From positions 1 to 64,000 of the forward strand of contig QNQO01001860.1 in the NCBI GenBank assembly GCA_003290165.1: a stretch of DNA of 64,000 nucleotides, read 5' to 3'. Made by a program: the position numbers and the translations under genes. Positions 1 through 10,323 of this stretch are shown here, piece by piece (position 1 is the stretch's first letter; every line of letters starts with the position of its first letter). The DNA comes from Berberis thunbergii (lineage: Eukaryota; Streptophyta; Magnoliopsida; Ranunculales; Berberidaceae). The notes beneath the pieces were generated by a model. That model had not been told where the DNA came from. It did not search any database and saw only the letters and a program-made list of their open reading frames with translations.

Positions 1-1870
1 TGTTTTAGGCTCGATACCATACAAGTGTTTACAATGGCTACTTCATAATATTCTCATCAAAGTTTTCTAGATGGGCTTTCCCTACATACACATTGATGCA
101 TACTCATGCCTAATTTATGCCTTTGCTCTGATTATGATGTTTTATGCTACTGCATACACCATAAGGTAATCCTAGCCAACGTTACTTGAAAAATCAAGAT
201 TACCAGCAATACATGGTTGACTTCAGCTCGAAGGAAATTCTTAGACTCTCCTCCCCTGAATGGAACAGAAGTTGTATAATGTTCACAAAAGAAACATAAT
301 TCAGTGTTATGTTTGGAATTTGACTTGTCGAATTTAGTGGTAAATTCAATATAACTGGAAAGGATTCATAATTACTGTTGATCTTCATCTCCATGGGTTC
401 TCCTACTGGCACCACAACAACAATAATCGAATTCATAATTAATCCACTTCACCAACTGTTCTGGAACCCAGTTGAACACATGGACCCTTTTTGTTGTTAT
501 TTGGGTAAACAGGATGTATGTAGATGAACAATAAATTGAGAGATGTAGAGAGAGTGTGGGGAACTGAGAACAACACGCACACATACAGACATGTTCTAGG
601 TAGGAAGCATCTGTCAGAATGTCCTCACCACCCTCTTCCCTCAGGCATCATTTCCTCAGAGAAGTACTTTCTAGTAATCATTATCTTGTGATGTAAAAAG
701 AAAATATTCTTCTAACTCCAACTCTCTTTCACCTTTACATTTCATATGTGTAAGTGTGTGTGTGTGTGAAATTTACCAAATCTTAGTTAAGGTTAAATCA
801 GCAAAGTTACTTGGAGCATTTTTTCTTCTTCTTCATGGTGCATAATATTATCTAAATTCCAACCTATTCATTATAATCCTTGTGTGCCTTTTAATTACAG
901 AGTTCCATCAAAAGATCTTGGTAGATTTCGACAAACCCAACCACAAGAACTATGTGCTTGTGAAATTTAAATTATAAATATGACATTCGACTGAATTACA
1001 ATAAAAAAAACAGCTTAATTGTTTGTTTGAAAATGTTTTTCATTCTAAAATTTGATTTATTTCCTTTTGATGGATTATCATGGATCCCAAATTTTGAAAT
1101 ACATTAAAAATATTAAAAATATGTTTATGAGATCATATTGTTTGAATCTGTTCATTTTTTTATGTGTGAACGATAAGTCGCTCAAAAAAAAAAAAAAAAG
1201 TAAATGAAAACACTAGTGTTGACAAATCCAATAATGTGGGGCACACATATGTAATATAACGTGTATTGTTATCTTAAATGTAGTCCATTTAAAATATGTG
1301 ATCTAATAGGGGTACTTGGACTATAAGGTATTAATAAATAACATGGTTAAATAATTGATGTAATTTCTAATTCAATGACAATCCAAACTCATCACAATCA
1401 ACGAGGGAAATCGCTATGGATCGATCGGGTATGTTTCTATTCTTCTTATTTCCATTGAAATCAACTAAAGTCTTAAGTTTTTAGTTTAAATACAACAACT
1501 AGTAGCGCAGATAACAAAAAGGGTCCCCCAACTATTTTTTTTTCTAACTTTCTCTTGATCTGTAAGATTGGATTAGATCAGATATAGATAGATAGATGAA
1601 TCGATAACCTTGAAAAAAAAAAAACAATGGACCGGCAATTACCAGTTGACAAGCACCCACACAGACACCATGTACCATGTACCATTCCCATTCTCCACCT
1701 GACTAATATTGCTATACGGACACATGCGGTCAGAACGGATACCAAACAACCAACATAGAATTATAAAGATAAGAAGCAAAAGAATATCTCTTTAATTCGC
1801 CCAGTTTTGGAAGAAAATAAAAGGGGCCGTTTCTTCTATCCTCTAATTAGTCCAAGGACGACCACTCACC
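1..1870. other. Upstream flank, no recognisable gene
   Basis: I recognise no gene here. The stretch is AT-rich, with a short GT run near 755-768, an A run near 1183-1199, and two overlapping minus-strand open frames between 200 and 584 that resemble nothing I know. The part next to the WRKY gene (about 1,400-1,870) presumably contains its promoter, but I could not pick a convincing TATA box. Confidence 0.5.
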
Positions 1871-1874
1871 TACA

Positions 1875-4800
1875 ATGGAAGGGACCAGGCCCCCCCCCTG
1901 GAACTTCCCGCTATGATCTTGAGACAGTTCATTCATAACTACCACTCCCTCACAAAACCAATTTCGATGACATGAGGGGTTTTGCACATCAGTTTGAAGA
2001 AACCCACCCTCATCCCACCCAGCTGCTGCTTTGAGTTTCTTTGCGACGCCTCCTTCATCGAATCATCATCAGCTTTCTCTTCCTTTCAACAATAATGCCA
2101 ACAACCCTACTGTTGGATTTAGTCATAACAACCTTAGCTCTAAGCCTTCTTGGGATAACAATCAGGTGCGGCTATGGCGTGTGTATTATATATGTATCTT
2201 GTCTTGGATAGTTTTGGTTATCGAATATAACCTATCTTATATAGATAGCAAACAAGTACTACACAGGCTTCTTAATATATAGATCTTGCATGGGATTTTG
2301 TAATTTCTTCTTCTCCTTCTCTAAAGATTTTCTTTCTAAATTATTTTAGGTTGCAAATTTGGATTCTAGGTGGATAACGGAGGCAGCAACACCGATAACG
2401 ATAATACTTCATGGTAAGTGTTTCCATGTCTCCGTCTCTCACAACATACAAATCTTGCCTCTCTTCTTCTGCTGCGGGATGGTAAAGAACTGCGACTTCA
2501 TTTTTAAATACTGAGATCACCTGAACCCTATTAGTCTCATAACACTCTATCCTGTATGGTTGATATTGTTAAGAACTTCTACGATTTAAATAGGTAATAG
2601 TAATACAAGCATACAACTCGTACTCCTAAGCAATATTTAATCTGGCTAGCCTCTTTTGTTACCTGTATATATGTAATTACATCGATGAAATGTGCATCAA
2701 AACCAATTATTTAGGTTAATGATTTTCTTTTTGAGAAGGTGGAGGAACTCATCATCAGAGAAAAGCAAGATGAAGGTGAGAAGGAAGCTTAGGGAACCAA
2801 GGTTTTGTTTCCAAACAAGGAGTGATATAGATGTACTAGATGATGGTTACAAATGGAGAAAATATGGTCAGAAAGTTGTCAAGAACAGTCTTCATCCTAG
2901 GTAACCTTTATATCCAACTCTCTTATGTTCATTACCAATTTGCATGTATACACAATTATAGTATTTTTTTATTTTTTTTTAGTTTTTCCAAGCCTTTTCA
3001 TCATATTTTCCTTCATATATCTTTCTTGATGAATAAAGGTCACGAGTTTGCACCCTAGGTGATCTATACATATGCACTATAGATTCTAGAGGTCTATATG
3101 ATCCATGTGTGTCAGAAATCTCATCTTCTTGAAGTAAATAGCATCTAAATGATGAATTCTGTCTCTCCCTGCCGTACCTAGACTGAACTTTTCTCATTGC
3201 ATTGTGAAACATACTAAATTAGCTTATTAAGAAATATTGAAATGTTAACTGATAATTAGCTCAATGTGTTCGTGATTTAGAAACTTTTTGAAGTTTTCAA
3301 GACTTGAGAGTATGCTTGCTAATCTCATTACATTCAAGATGATGACATGTTTGCTCAGGAGTTAGCTAGATAATCAACAACAAAATAGTCTACGGAGAAC
3401 TATATAAAACCCTACTCAGTGTTCAACGCGTAATATTAGTGTTTCACAAGAAATCCAGCAATGGTTGTAATTCCCACTGAATGCGAAACTTATCTGACCG
3501 TGAATCTACACCCCAGAGCCAATAGTGCTTTTTCTATCTTTTGTTTTTTTTTTTTAATCAAGTTTTTGTTGTTTTCTTTCACACTGCTGCAGGGTTCATG
3601 GGCATATATACCTAAATGAAAATGCCCAAACCAATTGCTTAGCAAATAGGTTATATGGGTTGGTGTGTTTATAAGAGCTATATTCACATATTCAACTTGA
3701 GACATCATTAGATTGGTTGCAAGTTAAACTAGGGTGGGTGAGATTCCGTATGTGTTTTTCCTCTTGAGTGACTAAGTTAGTTACTTCAAATCATTAGGGT
3801 TTTGAATATATGCTCAGTTGGTCTGAACAGTTTTGTGATGGGTTAGGATTAATTTTCTGAGAGTTGTTCTAGGATTAAATAACTAATATACCCACACCCT
3901 ATAACTTCAAAAATAATGAACAATTAGATTGCCTTAAACTATGAAACGTAATGCACAAGAAAGTTTCAGTAAATTTTCTACCAAATTTCAGTAATTTTAC
4001 TGTAACATAATGCTCAAGAAATTGTGCGATTTCGTTTCCCTTGGATAATCCTTTCAAGTTCTATTAAGTTGCCCTTCAACCAAACTGGATCATTGGTAAT
4101 GAAGATGGAAATGTGGTAATAATAATGACTAAAAAAACAGTTCCTTTTGCAATCCTTCTGCTTGTATAATTTGTATATATAAAGGTCAGAAGTTATTCCT
4201 TAAACCTCGTCCGAACTCTTCTAAAAAAAAAATTCATTACAATACCAAAATTTCATTAGTAGCATTATGCATGTGTTCTTTCGCAGAGTTTTCATTGATA
4301 TGATGCATCTCTCTATGGTTACCTCTGAACAAGAAGATTATGTATATTAAGACACTAGTATATTGCTACTGTTTCAAGGTAGATTTAGAGGTCTAATCTT
4401 TTAGAAAAAAAATCATATGCCCCCCTAACCTACTGTTAATAGATTGAAATATTGCAATTAATCTCCAAGTTCTATAACCTCTGTAAATATTATTATAAAA
4501 AATAAAAGCCTCTCTCTAGTGCATATTTAATTTGTTGTTTTATGACAATGTATGAGCAATTTCATTAATTCAACATTTCTGTTAGAAAGATTTGCTTGTT
4601 TCATGTGTGTGGATTAAGCAAGTCAAAAGGAATGAAGTTAAAACTACTTCTATAATCGATAATGGGAGATTAATCCCAAAACCAACTTCACAAGAATGCA
4701 TGGCCAATTTGAATGAGTATGACTATGGGGGTATGAGTTAATGAACATAGTGAATTACCCTGTATATCTTATTTATTCACTATGTTCTTTTTTTTGTGGG

Positions 4801-4975
4801 TGTTCTCAACAGAAGCTATTATCGTTGTACGCATAATAACTGTCGAGTGAAGAAGAGGGTGGAACGATTATCAGAAGACTGTAGAATGGTGATAACAACA
4901 TATGAAGGCAGACACACCCATTCTCCATGTGATGATTCCAATTCATCTGAACATGAATGTTTTAATTCATTTTAG
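1875..4975 (+). CDS. WRKY12: WRKY12-like group IIc transcription factor (5' exon frame-broken)
   Basis: Nuclear DNA-binding protein of WRKY group IIc. Exons read: 5' exon to 2165; 2370-2413; 2739-2900; 4813-4975 (TAG at 4973). The third exon encodes [16 protein letters not shown], then [17 protein letters not shown]. An intron follows within the Arg codon of HPR, a position typical of group IIc, and the last exon opens with [15 protein letters not shown]. The zinc ligands are C-X4-C and H-X-H (RHTH). The tail, ending SEHECFNSF, resembles the WRKY12 end rather than WRKY13. Exons 2-4 keep one frame. The 5' exon does not: ATG 1875 runs through a C9 tract to a stop at 1912; ATG 1972 ([10 protein letters not shown]) reaches TGA at about 2032; the frame leading into the splice site is open only from 1998 and lacks an ATG. 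In Arabidopsis WRKY12 acts on secondary walls and flowering; that role is inferred by orthology. Confidence 0.85.
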
Positions 4976-5185
4976 TTTTAGCTATCAGAAACATGTTGTA
5001 ACATTTATATGAATTATAGTTGTAATAATTCCTTTTATTGTACAATGACCCAGTGCCTAGTGTTTATAGTTCAATCTGTTATAAATTCGAATTACATTTT
5101 TGTTTTGGGTTTGATATTTAATAAAGATGAAAATTAAATTATACAATGTGTGAAATAGATATTTAACAATCGTATACTTCATTTT
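4976..5185. other. Short intergenic gap 3' of WRKY12
   Basis: AT-rich 3' flank of the WRKY gene. It presumably includes the 3' UTR; I see no other element before the SINE. Confidence 0.4.
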
Positions 5186-5186
5186 C

Positions 5187-5510
5187 TACCAATTGTAGCT
5201 CAGTTGGTCGGACATTTACTCTCTTTGTAAGAGGTTGCAGATTCGAGACTCGCAAATTATGATTTTGTAAGTTTTTGCTCAATTATTAGGAGCATGTGTG
5301 TTCCGCTGTTATTTAAGCCTTCAGGTATTGAATGTAGCTCCTTAGACGATCAAGTGAAAAATGAGTCTTCATACGATGCGGAGGCGACGAACCAGAGTGA
5401 AAACAAGTCTTCACGCAGGTGGAGGCAACGTGGCAACAATGATGTGTTCTTCGGGCATGGTTTGGTTATTCCTATGGGGATAGTGATGTAGCCTTCAGAC
5501 ATGAATTAAA
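5187..5510 (+). mobile_element. tRNA-derived SINE, copy a
   Basis: An RNA polymerase III-type internal promoter is visible: A box TAGCTCAGTTGG at 5196-5207 and a B-box-like GATTCGAGACTC at 5240-5251, spaced as in a tRNA. The body then holds two similar units of about 43 bp (around 5345-5390 and 5392-5435, each with AGTCTTCA and GGAGGC). It ends near GTAGCCTTCAGAC. The same body is found in reverse at 59,373-60,359 and in degraded form at 6,290-6,540, so this is a dispersed family and not a tRNA gene. A 65-residue open frame inside it is incidental. Target-site duplications are not clear. Confidence 0.75.
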
Positions 5511-6289
5511 TTACATAAAAGGTCAACGACCCAATTATTTTTATTTTTATTTTTTTGTATACTTAAAAAAAAAAATTGTACTTTAATTAATGTGTGTGAG
5601 TAGACCGTGATTAGCTCTACCGTCTTTACAAAAAATATGTATATATTTTGCCACATTTTTACAAACCATAAAATTTTGGCTAAGATAATTTTATGTGTTC
5701 TTTTGAAGATCACCCTCACAAAAAGATCAACATTTTCTTTGAAATGTGCGAGTCTATAAAAATCACTATGAAACTTAAATTATGTTTGTTTAATTTAGAA
5801 TAAAATCCAAGCAAATTTTTTGAAAGTGAGAAAGAAATGAAAGAATTAGAAAGAGAAGGAGAGTGTGGAGAGTGTGGAGAGTGTGGAGAGTTTGTCAAGA
5901 TCTCCATCTTCATGATTTTACAAACTTAGATGGAACATTTTCTCAAATATATAGGGTCATGTAGTTGAACTTATAGAACATTTTTCTCCCATCTCTTCTC
6001 ATTTTTAGTACCTTGAGGAAATTCACGGAAGAAAGAACACACGCATAAACCCTATATTCCAATGGAAACACTCCTTATATTGATGAAAACATATCAAAAT
6101 TTCATTTGATCACCGTACCTCGAGGAGACTAGCAGAAGAAACATGACGTGCATAAACCTTATATTCTAATGAAAACCTCGTATCGATCAAAACACATAAA
6201 CTTGTAGTTAAGATTGATCAATTGTAAAATTAACTTTGCAAAAATAGTCGCAAGCTAATGGAGGTCAAATTTTTGGGAAATGTTCACTA

Positions 6290-6540
6290 ATTGTATGGCT
6301 TATTTCATCATACACCCCATTTTCTTATTAGAGGTTGTTGGTTAACTTAGTGAATTTTTACATGATTGTTAGGAGCACATATGTTCATTGATTGATTAGC
6401 CTTTGGGCATGGAATGTATCTTTCTAGATGGACAATATCAGTAGCAAGTCTTCATGTAACGTGGAGGCGACCTAGATGCTATGTGATAATATCCTCTAAT
6501 TAGCATTAGGACATGATTTTGTCATCACAAAACTAATAAA
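6290..6540 (+). mobile_element. Degraded SINE, copy b
   Basis: This shares with the 5.2-kb SINE the order AGGAGCA(C/T)AT, then GGCATGGAATGTA, a AAGTCTTCAT block and GTGGAGGCGACC. The A-box region is corrupted and the 3' part is diverged. It is an old copy of the same family. Confidence 0.55.
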
Positions 6541-6638
6541 AAAGTTTTTTTTTTTAACATTTGAACCTATGATCTTTATCGACCAATTTTGGAAAGAAGA
6601 TATGCATTTCTTCATTCTATTCCAACTCTACTACAAAG

Positions 6639-7560
6639 ATGAATAACACAATAAGGTTGCTTCAAATTCCTCGCCTCACCAAAGAAAATTATGAGAATTG
6701 GTGCATTCAAATGAAGACACCCTTGAACCCCAAGATGAAAGTGCATTGTCACAATGCCAAAATGATGTTCAACCATAGTCAATAAACTCTCTTCTTCATG
6801 TATCAATTCATGTATCAATGGTTGGATGAAGTTGCCTTTGAAAATATTGCAAGTACATCCTGTTCAAAGTTGAGCATGGATTTTTTTTTTTTGCCAAATT
6901 CCTACAAAGGAATTAAAAAGGTTAAAAATATGCCTTCAAACACTTCGTAATAAATTTGACGCTTTGCACATGAAAGATTTCAAAACAATTTCTGATGACT
7001 ATAAAAGAGTCTTAACCATTGTTAATCAGTTAAAAAGAAATGATGAAGTTGTGGATCATATGAGAGTGATTGAGAAGATACTAAAATGTTTGGATTCAAA
7101 ATTTGACTATATTAATACTATAGCAATTGAGGAATCTAAAGGATTGAATACCATGGGATCATTGCAACTCATGAAGAAAGGTTAAAAAACAAACAAACAA
7201 TTAGATGAAGCACTATAAAGTATAAACAAAGCCTTCACTCAAAGATGGGGTGAAAATTTTAGAAGCCAAAGAGGAACGAGGAAGAAGACCTGGACAAGAA
7301 GAGTAAAATGACACAATTTAAAAAATGGAAGATCCATTAAAAAAAAAACATCAACAAATTTTTTCCTAGAAGATGTCATGAAATGAGCTATTTTTACAAA
7401 GCAATATGGACAACCAAGGTATGAAAAATTTTAAAAAAAAATCTCCCATGTTTAATGTTTTAATTGCTAGAAAATTGAGTACTATTGATGGGAATGCAAA
7501 ATCTCTAACTAGGTTGAAGAAAGAATAATTTTGTCGAATATGAATAGTCAACATTCGGTA
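6639..7560 (+). mobile_element. Ty1/Copia gag remnant
   Basis: The reading from ATG 6639 gives a Copia-type gag start (QIPRLTKENYENWCIQMK), followed after frame breaks by the UBN2/retrotran_gag region at about 6925-7185 (LRNKFDALHMKDFKTISDDY, then KILKCLDSKFDYINTIAIEE). Frameshifts and stops occur near 6780 and 7183. No protease, integrase, reverse transcriptase or LTRs were seen, so this is an orphan gag piece. From about 7,560 to 7,815 I see nothing further. Confidence 0.8.
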
Positions 7561-7815
7561 GAGCTAATTGTGATGCATATATAACCCAATGACAAGCTTT
7601 ACAACGATAAAAGTGTAAAAGGTCTATACGCACATACTTGCGGAAGTCCTTGTGAGTGCAATACAAACCTATATAAGTAGTTTCTTAAGCAACTCATTCG
7701 ACTATATTAGACACACCCTCGTCCTCAAGTAAGTCTATGCTTTTTAGTTTGAGATTGTGTTATCCAATGCAGATCATCTTCTAAGAATTCATAAATCTAG
7801 CACATATTTCACTAA

Positions 7816-9360
7816 GAGCATTTTCAATGGTAAAAGTAGGGGTGTTAATTGGTTACTGAAAATTGATCGAACCGAATCGAAATATAACCAAAAAAGCCCG
7901 AACTGAGAAAAACCAAAATCGAACATTAAAAAACCGAACCAAACCAGGTTTTTGTTTTTCACACATTCAAAACAACCGAACCCTTCCCCTTATTTTATTT
8001 TTAATCCCCCAACCCTTTCTTATTTAATTCCCTACCAACCAACTCTTATTTAAATTCTCACCCCATTCTAATGCACCTCGTGTCCCCACCCTCTCTCATA
8101 ACTCCCACTTTCTCTTTTTTATAATGCCGCATTCAAATAAATAATTGAAATAAGCCTACATTCTCTATCTTATTTAAGCCCTCTCTATTTTATTTAAGCC
8201 CACCCACCTCTCCCCACCTACTAAACTTCTATTTTTTTATTAGTGTCATTTTTCTCTTTTTTAACTCTATCTTTTTCTCTTTATCCAACCACTTGCAAGT
8301 TGATGAGGGAAGACAGAGTTTGACTCAATCTTGTTGAAGACAACCAAACTTTTCACTTGCTTGCTTGCAGCAAATATGAGCAATGACGATGACGACAACT
8401 TCGACACTTCTGATTTGATAAAAAAAAATAATTCTTGCAAGATGAAATTACGAGACTTGTGGAATCGTCATAAAAGATTTTGGTATTGTTCAAATCATCA
8501 TATGGGTGTAGTGGAAATAGATTAAGATGCAAACAATGTAATTATGATTATAGTTTTTTGTATGATGTTATAATATTGTTTACATGAGAGACATAACAAA
8601 ATTTTTTAAATCTTATGGAATTATCAAGAGAAATATGCAAAAAAAAAAAAAAAATTGTAAGAATTATTTATAAATGAGTAGTCGGAGTCTTGAAACTTTT
8701 TGTGTTCATCTAACATTCGCTTTCTCTTTATTTTTTTATTTTATTTGTACTCTCTCAGTTGTCTCGTTTTCCTTATTTGCAAACCAAGTTTTATTTCCTT
8801 ATTTGTAGCTTTTACTTATTCATTTTGTGTTAAAGTCAACTCGGTTGTATGAAGTAGCAGAAAATAAATAAAAAGAAAAATAATAAAAAGGGAAAAAACC
8901 AAACCAATCGATTTGGTTTGGGTTTGGTTATTTATTTGATAAATGTGAAAACCGAACCAAACTGATAACCGAATTCTTGGTTTGGTTTTTTGATTAACAC
9001 CCCTAGGTAAAAGTTAAAATGGGGGATCAACCAAAAGCTAAATTTAAGGGTCTCCCTATTTCTTCACCACTCCAATCGCATCCCATATTTGAACATTTTC
9101 ATCATTATTTAAATATATCTTCTATTTTTTCTTCCCCCTATTCCTTTTGTTTTAATTTTTAATTTTGAAATATTTTAATGATATTTCAAATTTTAGGGGA
9201 TGGTTGGTTGCCTCTAAATTTAGGGATAAATTGAATGTGAAGTTAAAATGGGAAATGGTTTAAGGGATCCATTGGAGCATGCAATTTCTCACATGAGATC
9301 CCTAAAATAGTTTTTTTTTTTTTTTTTTTTGCTATTTTAGGGGATTCATTAAAGATGCTC
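7816..9360. mobile_element. Tourist-like MITE split by a hAT element
   Basis: The left end GAGCATTTTCAATGG (7816) pairs with the right end CATTAAAGATGCTC (to 9360), the GAGCATC...GATGCTC signature of a common plant MITE family. A second copy lies at 32,530-32,969 with a clean TTA duplication. The left flank here is TAA; the right flank has decayed. Removing the hAT insertion at 7837-9005 and its duplicated 8 bp leaves an element of about 370 bp. Confidence 0.65.
7837..9005. mobile_element. Non-autonomous hAT element with perfect TSD
   Basis: The termini are TAGGGGTGTTAAT and its reverse complement (ATTAACACCCCTA), 13-14 bp matching. Flanks GGTAAAAG at 7829-7836 and 9006-9013 form a perfect 8-bp target-site duplication, the hAT hallmark. 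Subterminal regions are rich in ACCGAACC/GGTTTGGTT motifs in both orientations. The interior is AT-rich; a 64-residue frame at 8331-8525 resembles no transposase. It sits inside the GAGCATC-type MITE, so it is the younger of the two. Confidence 0.85.
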
Positions 9361-9849
9361 AAACAACTGCTTATAAGATGTTCACAAAAATAAATAAACA
9401 AACACACCCTGCATGGAAAATAATTTTTTTTCGAGAAAATCAATTTCACAAGTGTATAGTTGCTTGAAATTATTTTCTGTTTCTTGAAGGAAGTATTTTC
9501 TAGGTTTGATTTTATTTTTTGTCAATATATGGTTATTATCCCATTTATTGTGAGAAAAATCTATTTAAATTGCCCTTGAGCAAAACTTTTCAAGGAATAA
9601 TTAGGCTGAAAGATAATTGGATTAGACTAGCCTGACCATACCCAAAATGTTGGTTAACTGTGACCCCGGTTAATCGGTCTTACCCGGCCCGGGCTTTAGT
9701 CTCTGAAAATTTAAAATTTTGAAACCCAGTTCGATTTTTAGTTTTAGCAATTCGAACCGGGTAATTGGATCGACTCAACCCTACATGTAAGGTGCAACTT
9801 ATAAGCGATGCAAACAAACACGCCCTTACTCGAACTGATAAGTCTCTTA

Positions 9850-10165
9850 GGGTGTGTTTGGTTGCATGAAATCATATGCCATGAGAATCCACAAGGAAAC
9901 CCCTATATTTTAGGCTAAATGATATATCATTATACATCTACCATTTGACCACCATTTAATTTCGTGATCAACAGTGAGAATGAAAGTCCCATAAGTATGA
10001 AAATTTTACTCCTTAATCCCTCAAGACATGTGATTCACATATTCATGAGATTTTCATTTCAACCATTAATAACAAAATCAAATAGCGGATGCCTCGAATC
10101 AATAAAAAATTATAGCATCCCTTCATAAATTCTCATGACATAGATTCACTGCAACCAAACTCACC
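9850..10165. mobile_element. PIF/Harbinger-like MITE
   Basis: An imperfect terminal inverted repeat of about 45 bp begins GGGTGTGTTTGGTTGCA at the left. The reverse complement of the right end begins GGTGAGTTTGGTTGCA. Flanks TTA (9847-9849) and TCA (10166-10168) would be a 3-bp duplication with one change. It lies about 150 bp upstream of the ALG12 start codon, within the likely promoter. Confidence 0.65.
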
Positions 10166-10323
10166 TCAGCATCTTGGGCTCGATGTTCTCGGTGCCCGCC
10201 CAAGGATGAAGATAGTTTCATTTCAGTCAAGGAGTTTCAGTTAAAGGAGCCAGTCGAAAGAGAGAGATAGAGAGAGCGTTATAGTTAGTGAGTTCATTTT
10301 ACTCGGCAAGCGTTTCTATAACA

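Noticed and set aside
200..584. Two overlapping minus-strand open frames upstream of WRKY12
   Set aside because: No recognisable motif, no splice pattern that joins them sensibly, and composition like surrounding non-coding DNA.
2840..3212. Open frames crossing the WRKY12 exon 3 donor
   Set aside because: They read intron 3 or the wrong frame of the WRKY exon; the domain continues at 4,813 after splicing.
5196..5251. tRNA gene
   Set aside because: A and B boxes are present but no cloverleaf or acceptor stem closes, and the same unit recurs with a SINE body.
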